A DNA stretch of 64,000 nucleotides. Source: Tremella fuciformis. Taxonomy: Eukaryota > Basidiomycota > Tremellomycetes > Tremellales > Tremellaceae. Positions 23,967-36,236 of the stretch are shown here, piece by piece (positions within the stretch are counted from its first letter, which is position 1; each line of letters opens with the position of its first letter). The stretch spans positions 1,116,001-1,180,000 of the forward strand of contig CP136494.1 in assembly GCA_032768795.1 (NCBI GenBank), read 5' to 3'. Under the pieces are notes generated by a model. It saw only the letters and a program-made list of their open reading frames with translations, ran no database searches and was not told the origin of the DNA. Position numbers and translations under genes: made by a program.

Positions 23967-24649
23967 CTAGGTAGATCGTGCAGGAAAGTGCGCGATAGGG
24001 CGTAGCTCGTTATTTCAATTCTTTTTTAGCTCTGAATTTCTAATCAGGTATTCAAGTTATTGGTTCTCAGGCAATTTGGAAAACCTAATGCAATTCCTTG
24101 TTCTTTGGTTCCGTTAGACATGGGGGGGTGGGACACCCCCCCAAGACCCCCCCTTGCGCCTAGCGGCGCAGCCATCGCAGCCCTTACGGGTCAAGCATCC
24201 GGCAAAGCCGGATGTACTGTAGAACATTGATTAGTTGCAAGCTAAAGCACTTCATCAAGAGATGCGCAAGTGCTTGTTGGGCATGCTAGGCTGATCAGAT
24301 GATCATAGGCATGCCAAGCTGGTCACAGGGGCTATGTCACAGCTGCCACCTGGCAAGCCTATTGCAGTCTTGTCAGACTTGCGCTATTGTAACCATTTTG
24401 GTGCAATGATAGGGCAGGGTATGGCAGTAGCTATGTAGGCGATTGGTTCTGCTACAGAGATCATTCCATGCATCAGCCTCATGCATAGATCTTTATTCTC
24501 TGATGAAAGGCAATTTGGCAAGGACACAATGCATATTAGGATTGTGCTGATGAAATCAGAATGGCCGGAATTTTCTTATTTAATTCCCCCATTTACCGTT
24601 TTCGTTCCAGGGACACCCGCAGAAATTCGCCCCGTAAGAGCTACGCTGA
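23967..24649 (-). mobile_element. Helitron/Helentron-like non-autonomous element, copy 2
   Basis: Same 683-bp element as at 3433-4115, in the same (minus) orientation, and identical to it over every stretch I compared. The 3' end CTAG at 23967-23970 is followed on the element strand by TT, as in the other copies; the 5' end TCAGCG at 24649 is preceded by G rather than A. It lies between the two members of the orphan gene pair, so the duplication that made the pair is much older than this insertion. Confidence 0.75.
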
Positions 24650-24745
24650 CTATGTACTGCGCGGAATGCGCGGCCGGTAACCCCGACCTACTCCGAGCCG
24701 CGACACCTCGTGGCAGGTCTCCTGTGTCAATGATCTGAGATCGCT

Positions 24746-24773
24746 TGTGTGTGTGTGTGTGTGTGTGTGTGTG
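24746..24773. repeat. (TG)14 microsatellite
   Basis: A perfect 28-bp TG dinucleotide run, about 97 bp after the end of Helitron-like copy 2 and 162 bp upstream of the ATG of the gene at 24936. It lies in the probable promoter or 5' UTR of that gene. Confidence 0.95.
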
Positions 24774-24935
24774 CAACGTTCAGCTCACTCATACTCTAAA
24801 CGTCATCAGACCTGGAGAACACGCGCTTGTTGAGCGTTTAATCTGCTCGCCGAAGAAGCAAGTGAAGAGGTAGCCCCTCCTCGTTTCCTCTGCGCGAGAA
24901 TCCAGTTACAGAAGCCGTTGCTTCGTCGCCAAGTC

Positions 24936-26072
24936 ATGCTCAACTCACTTCTGAAGAAGAGAGCTGCACGCTCTTCTGCCAAAAGCAGACCCGCCGTCGA
25001 TTCTGCCCTCGGAGTCCCGTACCCCTACCCTTACCAAGTCACCGCCCGTCCCCTTTACCGCGACCGTCCGACAGTCCGTCCCGTCGCCACCCGACATCTT
25101 GGCGGCCTCTGGTCCAGGATGAAGGGGCTCTTTGGCAAACTCAGATCACGAGAGCCAAAGAAGCCCAGAAGCCTAGAGCAATGGCATGGCGACGGAATCG
25201 CCAACGCCCCGCTAGTCGGCGCCACAGGTGACAGAGCCCCGCTACTGCGGCTTGAGTCACTAACACCCGGTTACTGGAGGGGCGAAGCAGCGAAAGTGGT
25301 ACTCCTCGACTTGGAACACGATGGTCTGCATATCATTCCCAAGGCCATCGTCGAGGTCGTTGTGAAGCCGGTCGACCATACTCAAGTATCTAAGCCGAAT
25401 GTGGTTGCAGCCGGACCATTCAAGGTGGTTGCGGAGGAGCAACCAACGGAGAGAACCAAGGGGGTCAAGGGGCATGGAGATGTTGGCGGCGGAGCTGCCG
25501 GATTGGCGAACGCAAGTACGGGACTAGAGGTCGAGCAGGGATCGACGCAACATGACACCTCTCGTGGTCTCTTCACCGCTAAGCCGACCCACTGCACTGC
25601 GGACGGATGCCAAGGCGTGGAATACGTTGTGCTTCCTCCGCCAGGCAGCAAACATGGTATTCCTCCCTCCGTGCGGCTCGTTCTTGTGTACACGTGCGAG
25701 GGACCCGTCCGATTCGAAGCCGAGGTCACGATTAAAGGGACTCCGCGCACATTGACTGTCACTCCGAAAAGACGAGATAGCTTTGAATGGTCACAAGACA
25801 GGTGGCTCGGCTACCAGCTCGTCAAGTGCGCGCAATGCGAGAAAAGGGGCCAAGAATGTCAGGACTTCTCCCATCCCGATCAAGAGTTCTGGTATTCCCT
25901 TCTTAATCAGTCCGATCTCGACAACCCTGTACGTCTCCCTTTCAGCAACACCACTCGCGCTGTGAGTTAAATGCTTTGGTCAGTGTTGACCCTATTGACC
26001 AGTCAGCGATGGTTCTCCGCCTTCGTGCGAGCCGGAGGCACGGGTAAGCCAGAGGTTGGCTCCTCGAAGTGA
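24936..26072 (+). CDS. Unknown protein, member B of a paired orphan family
   Basis: Diverged paralogue of the gene at 22613. Exons 24936-25928 and 26007-26072 (78-nt intron) give 352 residues. The second acceptor (after CAGTCAG at 26006) is chosen because it yields RWFSAFVRAGGTGKPE, which aligns with AWLVRFGLTEVPADPG in the paralogue. The N-terminus is strongly basic (LLKKRAARSSAKSRP), suggesting mitochondrial or nuclear targeting. Middle blocks: LESLTPGYWRGEAAKVVLLDLEHDG, VVAAGPFKVV, a Gly/Ala-rich linker, GIPPSVRLVLVYTCEGPVRFEAEV, then CAQCEKRGQECQDFSHPDQEFW. The Cys pattern C-x2-C-x6-C-x4-H resembles a small zinc-binding element, but this is inference. No known domain is recognised. The start is the first ATG in frame. 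Confidence 0.7.
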
Positions 26073-26269
26073 TATCGGCGCGATACTGGCTTCAGTTTGA
26101 GGCAGTGATCGACCAGTAACCGTACGAAAACAGTAAAAACAGCATATACCTAGTAATGTCATCGTCTGTAATCATATCCTTGTCTGCGAGCATCCCAGGA
26201 AGGTCGTATCGAGCAATATCACCGAGAGATCTCCAAGCTTGAAACTCTTGTCATCGTCATGGCGATGAA

Positions 26270-27315
26270 TTAGTCGACTGAATCACGCCAAGCTTTGACG
26301 ATCTGTCCTACGGCTGCTGTTGTCCCGAACCAGGCGGTCAAGAATGGCGTAGACCAGAGACCTCCCGGAGTCGACCAGTGCACAGTCAACGGCGCGTATG
26401 CTCTGTGTGACATCAGCACGAGCTGAGCAGGCACGATGTGATCTTACGAGTTCACGACAGTCGCATTTCTCCAGGTCTCCCACTCAGTCTTGAGCTGAGC
26501 CCTCTCGTCAACGCTATTGTTTCCCTTGTCGTGGATGTCCGAAGTTGGCGGATTAAGCTCATAACCTTCCGCCTCTTGGGCGGTGACTGCAGGTTTGGCA
26601 CTCCGGAGAGCTTGAGTCCGTTTTGTCAGGCCGGCATACGTGCGGCGCAGTCGATAGAGCTCCAAAATGACATACAGTCTACGCGCTCAGCTCTGCGCAA
26701 CTCGGCGTGTCAAGACCTACGCCCAGAATCGGACCGCCCAGAGCATCGATAGGCCCGCCGCGGACGGTGAGAGTGGCAAGATGCCTTTGCTGGCCAGCCA
26801 TGAGATGTGCTCCAAGGGATAGTAACCAAGAAGGGCGAGAATCTTCAGCGTGGGCAAAAGCTTGGCCCGATTGATTTGTCCTCCTCGCAGGAGTGCGACG
26901 AGCGAATGCAGAGGGTTTGGATAGAGCCTCAGCAAGCCAGACACTACGGGAAGGAGCCCTGAAGATCAGGCAGAGCTTCGAACGTGATGTTGATTGACGT
27001 ACCGAATGCTCGCATGACGACTCTGGCATCTGCAATGCTTCCCGCTGCCTTGCCCCATCCTTCGGCCAATCGTGTCAGACTTGCCCCTTCTATCGGACCT
27101 AAAGGAGCTTTGGAGGATGTGCCAAGGCGGACTCGAGGGTGAGCGGCTCGAAACTGTGCCAGTCGAAGGAGTAGAGCGATCACGAAGGGCGAAGAGTATT
27201 GCACCAACATGAGAGAAGCATCAAGGCCCGGTATGGTCGAGGTCAACTTGGTGAGACGTTCGAGAATATACCTTGCATCGTCGAATGGGCCGCCAGTCTT
27301 CTTGACAGTCGACAT
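26270..27315 (-). CDS. PEX11: Peroxisomal membrane protein, PEX11 family
   Basis: Four exons (27315-27003, 26943-26721, 26678-26448, 26402-26270; introns 59, 42 and 45 nt) give 299 residues, the usual PEX11C-type size. PEX11 proteins tubulate and elongate the peroxisomal membrane before fission. Supporting segments: N-terminal LDASLMLVQYSSPFVIALLLRLAQ, an amphipathic/hydrophobic stretch as in PEX11; the central block LLRLYPNPLHSLVALLRGG followed by LKILALLGYYPLEHISWLASKGIL; and the C-terminal block APLTVHWSTPGGLWSTPFLTAWFGTTAAVGQIV, typical of fungal PEX11C-like proteins. It is transcribed divergently from NFU1 across only 239 bp, suggesting a shared promoter. Assignment rests on block similarity, not on a single diagnostic motif, so confidence is moderate. 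Confidence 0.68.
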
Positions 27316-27554
27316 GTTGCTCGACTCGAGATACAGTCTCAGTCTTTGACGGATTATACAACCTTCGCTGCGGTGCTGAGGTGACTGCCCCGGCAACCGG
27401 GTGGGCCGGCGGGCTACGGAGATGAACCTGATCTCCGTTGGAGCGATCCAGTCCGAAGCGACGAATAGCAAAAGTGCTTATTCACGTCGTCCATCTTCGT
27501 CTCCAGGTCTTGTTGTGTAGCAGCTGATCGAGTTCGGATCGCATACATAACGAA
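27316..27554. promoter_or_regulatory. Bidirectional intergenic promoter, PEX11-like / NFU1
   Basis: 239 bp lie between the start codons of two divergently transcribed genes, so both core promoters and 5' UTRs must fit here. I see no clear TATA box or named operator. Confidence 0.55.
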
Positions 27555-28528
27555 ATGTCGCCTCTGGCTGTTCAACTCCTTCGCTCAGGTGTGGCATCAT
27601 CCTCTCGCGCCGTGCTTCGACCCACGCGAGCTGCACGGGTCGCGGTGGCGACAGCTCAGGTGGTGCCGCCGAGACGAGGCATCTCGTACACGACTCCCGC
27701 AGCAACGCCAAGGGTCGCTGCTGGAGCGCCATGGTCTGCTACAGCTCAGGCCGGCCCCAGCCGGCAGTCGCCATTGCGACAACAGCGTCAGTGGCTTCCC
27801 TCGCTAAGCTAGAGGGCAGTTCTGACGAATAGGGCGCACGATGTTCATACAGACCGAGACCACACCGAATGAAGCATCTCTGAAATTCATCCCCGGCACG
27901 CCCGTCACTGGCGGTGGAACCCACGAGTTTCTCGACCTTCGCTCAGCTCTGCCGTCCCCACTGGCCACTCGCCTGTTGACCATCGATGGGCTCATTGGCG
28001 TGTTTTTCGGGCCAGACTTTGTCACATGCTCGAAGGACGACACCTACAGCTGGTCGGTACTGAAGCCCGAGGTATTCGCGGTTCTCATGGAACACTTCTC
28101 GTCTGGAGCACCGCTATTCAAGGAGGGACAAGAGTCCGAGGGAGCCGAGGATACCAGGGTTCTGGACACCGATAGCGAGATCGTGGGGATGATCAAGGAG
28201 CTTCTCGAGACTCGTGTGCGTCCTGCCATCCAGGAAGATGGTGGAGACATCGAGTACCGTGGCTTCGACGAGGCGACTGGAATGGTCATGCTCAAGCTGA
28301 AGGGGAGCTGCAGGGGCTGCAGCTCGAGCAGCGTTACCTTGAAGAACGGGATTGAGCGCATGTTGATGCACTATGTGCCGGAAGTCAAGGCAGTGGAGCA
28401 GGTAAGTACGCACTATCCGTTCACCGCCGAAGGCTTATAAGAAGGTGCTTGATGAAGAGGAGAAGATTGCATTGGACGAGTTCAACAAGTTGGAGGCGCG
28501 GCTCAACAAACAGAAGAAGCCTGAGTGA
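27555..28528 (+). CDS. NFU1: Mitochondrial NFU1 iron-sulfur cluster carrier
   Basis: Delivers [4Fe-4S] clusters to lipoyl synthase and respiratory-chain targets in mitochondria. Exons 27555-27786, 27833-28401 and 28445-28528 give 294 residues. The first exon is a long Arg/Ala/Ser-rich leader (mitochondrial presequence, about 75 residues). Exon 2 starts the Nfu-N domain: MFIQTETTPNEASLKFIPGTPV, SPLATRLLTIDGLIGVFFGPDFVTC, WSVLKPEVFAVLMEHF. The NifU C-terminal domain follows (RPAIQEDGGDIEYRGFD, LKLKGSCRGCSSSSVTLKNGIERMLMHYVPEVKAVEQV) with the cluster-binding CxxC intact. The final short exon encodes a Lys/Glu-rich tail; an alternative acceptor three bases earlier would add one Lys. Divergent from the PEX11-like gene. 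Confidence 0.95.
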
Positions 28529-28770
28529 GTACTCTACCCTATACCATTGTGCTAGAACTAACGTTGCAGCATGAGCCAATACATGTCACACTAGAATGAA
28601 TTCAGTCCGGCATTGTATTGTACGCATGCATCCCTCATATCCTCTTGCGCTTCTCAACGAACCTGGATGGGTGGAGCCCACCGCCATTGGCGCGGCGGAC
28701 CTCCACCCATGATGTCCACCTCAAAACAGTGAAGTCACTCGCGCGTCCAGACTGTCTGACTCATAACGCC

Positions 28771-29216
28771 ATGTCCACCTATTCCTTCTCCTCGTGGTAC
28801 TCGTCGGGGTACAGCGAGCATGGCGACCTCGCTAGCCTGTGGATTGACGGGACCTCAGCCTCATTTTGCAGCAGCAGCGAGACAACCGGGGAGGGAGAGC
28901 CATTCACTAATTCGGACGCGTCCTCGGTCGATCGTTCATCTCGGTCCTCTTACTCAGACGCGCTTCAGACTGCGCCGCACACGGAAGATAACGGGAGCGA
29001 GTACTTGCAGCGGGACTGTGACCCCTGCTGGGCAGCCCAAGAGCAGCATCTCAGCGACGTGTACAGCTACAAAGTTCGTACAGACACCTTGTCAATGGTA
29101 ACTCACAACAGAAAGCTGTCTTTCGAGCGACATCAGGCTTTCCGCTCCACTCCGACCTTGAGTTAGCATGGATCAAGGATCAAGTCCGCCGAGTGTTTGT
29201 CAACGGCCAGTTGTGA
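28771..29216 (+). CDS. Possible small Ser-rich protein, unknown
   Basis: Tentative gene. From ATG at 28771 an open frame begins MSTYSFSSWYSS and is rich in Ser, Asp and Glu. A 65-nt intron with GTAACT donor (29098-29162) joins it to LAWIKDQVRRVFVNGQL and a stop at 29214-29216, giving 126 residues; without splicing the frame ends at 29166 (131 residues). The amphipathic C-terminal helix in the spliced form looks more protein-like than the read-through. No domain is recognised and there is no independent evidence that it is expressed. It sits between NFU1 and the membrane protein gene. Confidence 0.3.
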
Positions 29217-30008
29217 GCCTGCACGCACCACATGTCTACTCGGTTGCGGCTAACCTCCAGCGGACCAAATGCTGTTGTGTGGACGCGTCATGCCTTGGAG
29301 TACCGAATGCTGGAAGGTGGCCTGCAGGTTGCAGCCGTTCGTGTCCAGCAGTTGACCGCTCGGTGCTGACTTCAAGGCCATTGCACTCCTGCCCAATGAC
29401 TCTCCCTTACCCCGCTCACTTGCTTTCTTCTTGTACACCGAGATCATTTGCCGTCGCACGTCTGAGCTTATCTGGCCTCGACAATCTCTGCCCGTACCGA
29501 ATCCTTTTGCGAACCTGAGCTTCGCTGTCGACCCACCCAGCAGTCTGGATCACCGTATGTTGTGGGCAACGTGGGCTCAAGTGTACGCTCGGTGGCTATT
29601 GGGTGAAGGTGATGTGTGGGATTCTTGGGCATGGGACAATTGGGCGCCGTCAGTCGAAAGCTGTTGCTTGATGTAGTAGCGATGCTGATGGCAGACGACC
29701 GGTGACTTTGAATGTCGAAGTTAGAGCAGAACCTATCCCCAAGAGTGGGTCGCTCTCCGCGCGGCTAGCTCCTACAGCCGGACCGCACCCAGGTCTCACT
29801 GTACCAGTCCTCAGGTACAAAGTACCATTCGTCGCGATCGCAGTGCCGGGAACCTGCGCTATAAAACGGACTTGAGAGGGAAGTCGGGCATATGTCTTGT
29901 TGCACTAGTATACATACACATACATGTTTGGTGTACTGTCATGTCTGGCTGATAGGCGACGATAGAGGTGATCGTGTTGAGACAGTCTCGAATGCGTCTG
30001 CATGACTG
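29217..30008 (+). other. Intergenic region without recognised gene
   Basis: About 790 bp. An open frame at 29431-29676 (Trp-rich end) is not supported by any motif. The right part should hold the 3' UTR of the minus-strand membrane protein gene. No repeat or RNA gene noticed. Confidence 0.4.
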
Positions 30009-30895
30009 TCAAAGCCACTGGGCACCTCCGAATCCGCGGATGCCGACGATCCCGGCGACAGCCACACCTACACCACCCAAAAGCCTGGCCCATCCCTCGC
30101 CACCACCGCCTCCGGCGATCTTGCCCGCCAGCTGGTGCTGACCGATGGCGAGGCCGAAGAGGTCGTAGGCGATGCAAGCGCCAAAGAGCAATGGTGAGAC
30201 GAGAGCAGATAGCGGGGCAGCGATGGCCGTCAGAGCCTTGACAAGGGTGTTTGGCGAGACTCGCGGGAACCACGCGACTGCGGTGTTGTGGAAGATGTCG
30301 AGGATGCCACTAGCGGTCAGCGCACCGGACAGCTCAGGGCAGGAACGAGGAGACTGACATGCCAGCAAACGTAATGTTGACAATGTTGGTCAACTGGCTT
30401 TGGTAGGTGCTTGGCGCCTTGTTACGGAGGTAGAAGACGTAGTAGGTCTGGGTGAGGGTGTTGATGATCACGGGGATGTCTGCGCCCTTCAAGTTGTTCG
30501 AGTTCTGATGTGAGCTGCACATCCCCTGTGCGGTGGAGGACACACCCAGAACAACATCCACCCGCCAATGAGGAAGTTGCCCAGGGCATACCACGGGGCA
30601 AAGCGGATGGTGCCTTGTTCCACCTGCGCATCTGCGCGATACAACTCCCTGATCCACAAGAGCTGGAGGATCTGCTGTGGCCCAAAGAACCCAGCGATGG
30701 CGAAGGGCTGCGGGGAGAAAGCCGATGGGTTGGCATCGCTGATCTCCTTCATGTTGGGGGACGCGGTCATCCCGTACGTCTGGCAGGCAAAGTTGACCCT
30801 GCCATCAGTCACGATACACGGCATCAGCGCTCACAGGGCACTCACACGAAGGACAACGGCGCAATGATGCGCGCGGTGCTGAGTGAGACGCCCAT
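30009..30895 (-). CDS. Multi-pass membrane protein of unknown function
   Basis: Exons 30895-30846, 30798-30546, 30504-30359 and 30309-30009 (introns 47, 41 and 49 nt) give 249 residues with the frame maintained. I do not recognise the family. Hydrophobic segments: near the N-terminus (ARIIAPLSFVVNFACQTYGM), FAIAGFFGPQQILQLLWI, FAPWYALGNFLIGGWMLFW, INTLTQTYYVFYLRN, ITFAGIGILDIFHNTAVAWF, LTAIAAPLSALVSPLLFGACIAYDLFGLAIG, and a Gly-rich last segment (GVGVAVAGIVGIRGFGG). This suggests six or seven membrane helices with no soluble domain. The FxPQPFAIAGFF block looks conserved-protein-like. A small channel or transporter is possible but unproven. Confidence 0.7.
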
Positions 30896-31623
30896 CCTGT
30901 CTGCCCAAGTCTCGTCCTGTACTGGCTGATCGTCAAAGTCCCCCGAGGTCGCTGGGGGAGGGAGAAGCGGTTCGGTCGATTGTCGCGGCTGTGACATTGC
31001 TTCAGCTCAGCTTCTCCAGCGTGTCGCGGCCGGGGGACATACCTGTGCAAAGTACGAGTCTTGCTGCGTGCGAGTCTGAGGCGAGATGCGAATGGCCGAC
31101 ATGTCCAGCTACGCCCCGCTGTATATGTATGTCTCGGCGAGACGCTTGCGTTGACACGACCGATTCCTGCCCGTGAAGTCATAGTGGTCGGCGACCGATA
31201 CTGTTGTGTGCGTCACTTGCGATGGTGCCTGATGTCATCGCACCTCTTGGATCGGGGATTCCAGCACACCTGCCGCGCTTCCCCGAGCTAGAGATCTAGA
31301 TCGGGGGCTGTATTTACCCAAAGTGCCACATTCAAGTTGGGTGCCACGTTCGGCTGACACGCGACGCATCGGCCCGTGGTCCCGGGGGAATCAGTTCCGA
31401 ACTCGGGGGTCAGTCAGCAAAGGGAGCGATGAGATGGGAGATACAAGCAGTCAGCTGTTACATGTCTCTCGGCTCACTGGCTAGGATTGCAAGGGCCACC
31501 AGCCTCAGATTTCGTCCTCGTCTCTCAGGTATCCATCAGTCTCGACGACTGCACAGCTCGGTCTCTCGTCTAGAGTGTGCCGAGCCTCGCGTGAATCAGC
31601 TTCGATACCCCCCGGGAATCTTC
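30896..31623. other. Intergenic region between divergent genes
   Basis: About 730 bp between the membrane-protein gene (minus) and the NADH pyrophosphatase gene (plus). It should hold two promoters. Short open frames have no recognisable features. Confidence 0.4.
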
Positions 31624-33205
<1,582 letters not shown>

Positions 33206-33438
33206 AGTCTGCAGCATGCAAGTATCCAGTTGAAACACTCCCCTGGAACAGACTGATTGTGTGTCTATACACGTTGGCAGGAAGATCAGTAACTCGTCCC
33301 GTCTGTTCCCTTTGTCGGGCCCCTGACGCCGGGCGGACAAAGGACCACCTACCAACAGTGTGGTGTCTCGAGTAGACGTCGTGCATACAATCACTCAGGC
33401 TTCCTCACACACCTTGATGTTCGACATTCCAACCCGGT

Positions 33439-34345
33439 ATGCGACCCCACCTCGACGTACTTCCGGATGAGACCGTCCAGGTCATCCTACGGGAGCTGCA
33501 GCGGGCAGACCTCTGCTCCATCTCCCTCAGCTGTCGTCGACTTCGCATACTGGCCGAGCCATATCTTTGGCGGGACCTGGATTTGGGCAGCGAAGGCCAT
33601 GCACAGTGGCAGGAAAGCATGACTGGCACAAGGATATACCCCTCAACGCTCCTTGCCCTCCGGTGCAAAGGCGCGATGTCCGAGCTTATCACCACATATC
33701 GCTTGCGCCAGCTAATGCGGACCCTCGACAGTCGGCCTGAGCTCAGAGGACATGTCCGCTCATTGCGCCTGAGCACAAACTTCCTGGCCTCGGGACTCGG
33801 CCTCCGCCTGCTGGGGATCGTCAAGGACAGTCTGAACGAACTTGAGCTTTTGCCCGACGTGGACCCAAGTGTGTGGCGCTTGCACGTCACCGATCACTTG
33901 TTGAAAGAACGTCAGTCGGGACATTTGCGCGATGCCACTTTGGAGTCGAAGATAGCGAGTACGCCCATACCTTCAATACGTGACATGCACATGCTCACCA
34001 TTAGCCATGTCACCTCTATTCGAATTACGCAAAGTCTCCTTCAGCGTGGACACTGTGCGACTGCGAGCCGTGTTGCAGCTGCTGGGCCGTTGTCCGAACG
34101 TCGACAGTATCCGCGCAACTCACCTCGCGACACTGTCTTCGATTCCACAGGGGGGACACGAGCCGCTGTACCCGGTCATGGACAATTTGCGGCGCTTGAA
34201 CTTTGAGACAACGGACTGGGGCCTTCGAGGGCTGCTCGGGCACTGGGTGGACACCTCGCCCAAACTGGAGAAGCTGGTGGTAGGCGGGATTGTACAAGCA
34301 GTAGGAAGGTGGAAATCAACAATGCGGCCTCAGACTTGCGCATGA
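33439..34345 (+). CDS. F-box protein, short member of the F-box cluster (F1)
   Basis: Exons 33439-33910 and 34005-34345 (94-nt intron, GTCAGT donor) give 270 residues. The N-terminus LPDETVQVILRELQRADLCSISLSCRRLRILAEPYLWRDLDLG is an F-box, the SKP1-binding module of SCF ubiquitin ligases. Degenerate leucine-rich segments follow (LRGHVRSLRLSTNF, LFELRKVSFSVDTV, MDNLRRLNFETTDW, SPKLEKLVVGGIV). Compared with the neighbouring F-box genes it stops after the Leu-rich part and lacks their C-terminal domain of about 190 residues, so it may be a truncated paralogue. Its stop codon is 32 bp from that of the convergent F-box gene at 34378-36017. Substrate unknown. Confidence 0.65.
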
Positions 34346-34377
34346 AACCTCGCCGCAGATCTGGGTCGAACCTGCTA

Positions 34378-36017
34378 TCATGCATCTCCTGCCGAGCATT
34401 CCATCAGTCGTCGCCCTTCCCACCACCGCAAGACCGCCCATCCCTTCTCGCCCAGCTCCGCCAGGCCAGGAGCGAGGCCCCTCAGCTCCACTTCTCCCAC
34501 GGCAAGTGTAGCGCACAGTACGTGGAGTGGCAGTTGGCTCTCATTGTAGAATGCCATTTCCTCACCAGAGTAGATCGGCGACCGATCATGACCCATGATA
34601 CCCACCTGTGCTCGCGTGCCAACCACGACCAGCTTGTCCGGATTTTTGCCCGCCTCTGCCTGCGATTCGAAACGATGCACCAGAATACCCTGGAAATCTT
34701 GCCGCCTCCACTCATACTCGTCTGCGGGTTCTGACCGGTCCATCATGGGGTTGGGGTTACGCGCAAGGGTGACCATTGCTAGTGTTGGCAGGTCGTGTAT
34801 CTCGACTTCGAGCGAGAAGGCGATGGACATGAGCGCAGCTGATGAATGCTGGTATGGCTGGGGGAAATTCTGGTATATCCAGTGCGGCGAGTAGGCGATG
34901 ATTTCCGCCCGGTACCGTTTCAGCCCAGCGACACGAGGCATGATCCGTCGCTACAGGACTACGTCAGCATGTCCTCCTAGTTCAGACAAATGTTCTGGCC
35001 ACGGGTTCAAGGGTTGGCGCACGGACTCACTTCATCGGCCCGTTCACGCAGTGTAGCGTAGTCCCAAACAACCTGCATCTCCTCGACCCCTCGGAACCCC
35101 CCAGCGCGAGACACTCGGTCTTGCAGATAGCTGGGTATCGTGAGACACTTGAGATTGGGTAGTTTGGCCAAAGCGGAGACCACCGTCCATTCGGAAGGCC
35201 GGATGTCCTTGAGACGTCGATCTCGGAGTGTCACTGACTGCAGGTCGGGCGAAGTGGTTATCAGGGCCTCGAGCTGAGCTGGCCTGGGGAGATGTAGTCC
35301 GTCTACCAGCAGTCTCTCAAGCTTGGTGCGTGCCGGAAGGGGGACGGGGTCATGAGTCTGCGGATCGGGCAAAATGGAGGTCGCGTGCACCCGCAGCTCT
35401 CTCAGGTTGGGAGCGACCTTGAGCAGGCGAGATATGGTGGTCGCCCAGTCGGTGGCAATGTCGAATCGGACGGAAGCGAGTGTCGGGAATGTGTTCTCTG
35501 GCCAGTCGAGCAGTGTTGCAAGGGAGAGGGCTTCTGGGGACGGGGATATGATCATTCCGGAGTCGACCACCGAGTAGAGATTCAAAGCCTCCAGTCCGCC
35601 AGACACAAGCTTGAGGACGGTGCGGAGGGAGGACGGGTTACTGCCTCGCAGGTCGAGGTCAATTTCGCGGACGCTGCTGGATCGCCATGGGTGTTTCTGC
35701 AGGCGCCGAAGTAGGGTTTCTATAGGATGAGCCGAGTCTTGTGCCGATCCTTCTTGTTGGTGTACGGTCGGAATGACCCCCTCAGTCGCATGGCCAAAGC
35801 TAGTCAGATTGAGATGTTTAAAGAGTCTCTTCTCGCCAGCGGGTTGCAAAGTGGGTGAGGCCAAGGTCAGAGAGATGGTTGAGTCCAGAGGGAGCTTCAG
35901 GACGATGGCGTCCAGAAGCTCCTGTGGAAGACCTGTAAGGCCTGCGCTGGTCATTCTGCTACGCTCTAGGGCTCCAGCAAGCGCCTGAGAGCCTGACTTG
36001 AGGGATAGGTGATGCAT
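34378..36017 (-). CDS. F-box/LRR protein (F2)
   Basis: Exons 36017-35031 and 34950-34378 (80-nt intron) give 519 residues. F-box near residues 27-70: LTGLPQELLDAIVLKLPLDSTISLTLASPTL. Leu-rich repeats follow (SVREIDLDLRG, GLEALNLYSV, APNLRELRVHA, TKLERLLVDGL, SPDLQSVTLRD, LPNLKCLTIPS). The intron comes just after GVEEMQVVWDYATLRERADE and is followed by RRIMPRVAGLKRYR; the same position is interrupted in the two other large members of the cluster. The C-terminal domain is unlike known domains but shares placement with those of F3 and F4. An alternative ATG at 35954 lies just before the F-box. As an SCF substrate receptor it would act in the nucleus or cytosol; this is family knowledge only. Confidence 0.72.
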
Positions 36018-36236
36018 TCAAAGGGCTGTCCAGTGGTAAGGTCTCGCTAGAAGGGTGAAAGGAGCCTCATACCCCCTGCTTTGTACACGATGCAGATCCT
36101 GTCAAGACAAGCCAAGCAGAACAGTCATTCTCCCCCTAAACATCCTCAACCGCATGGCACAAAGGAGCTCCTCCTTTTGTGGTGTCGATGTGCCGTGATC
36201 TCCTTTGATCCTGTCCTCCGTTTCCCTCCCTTGGTC

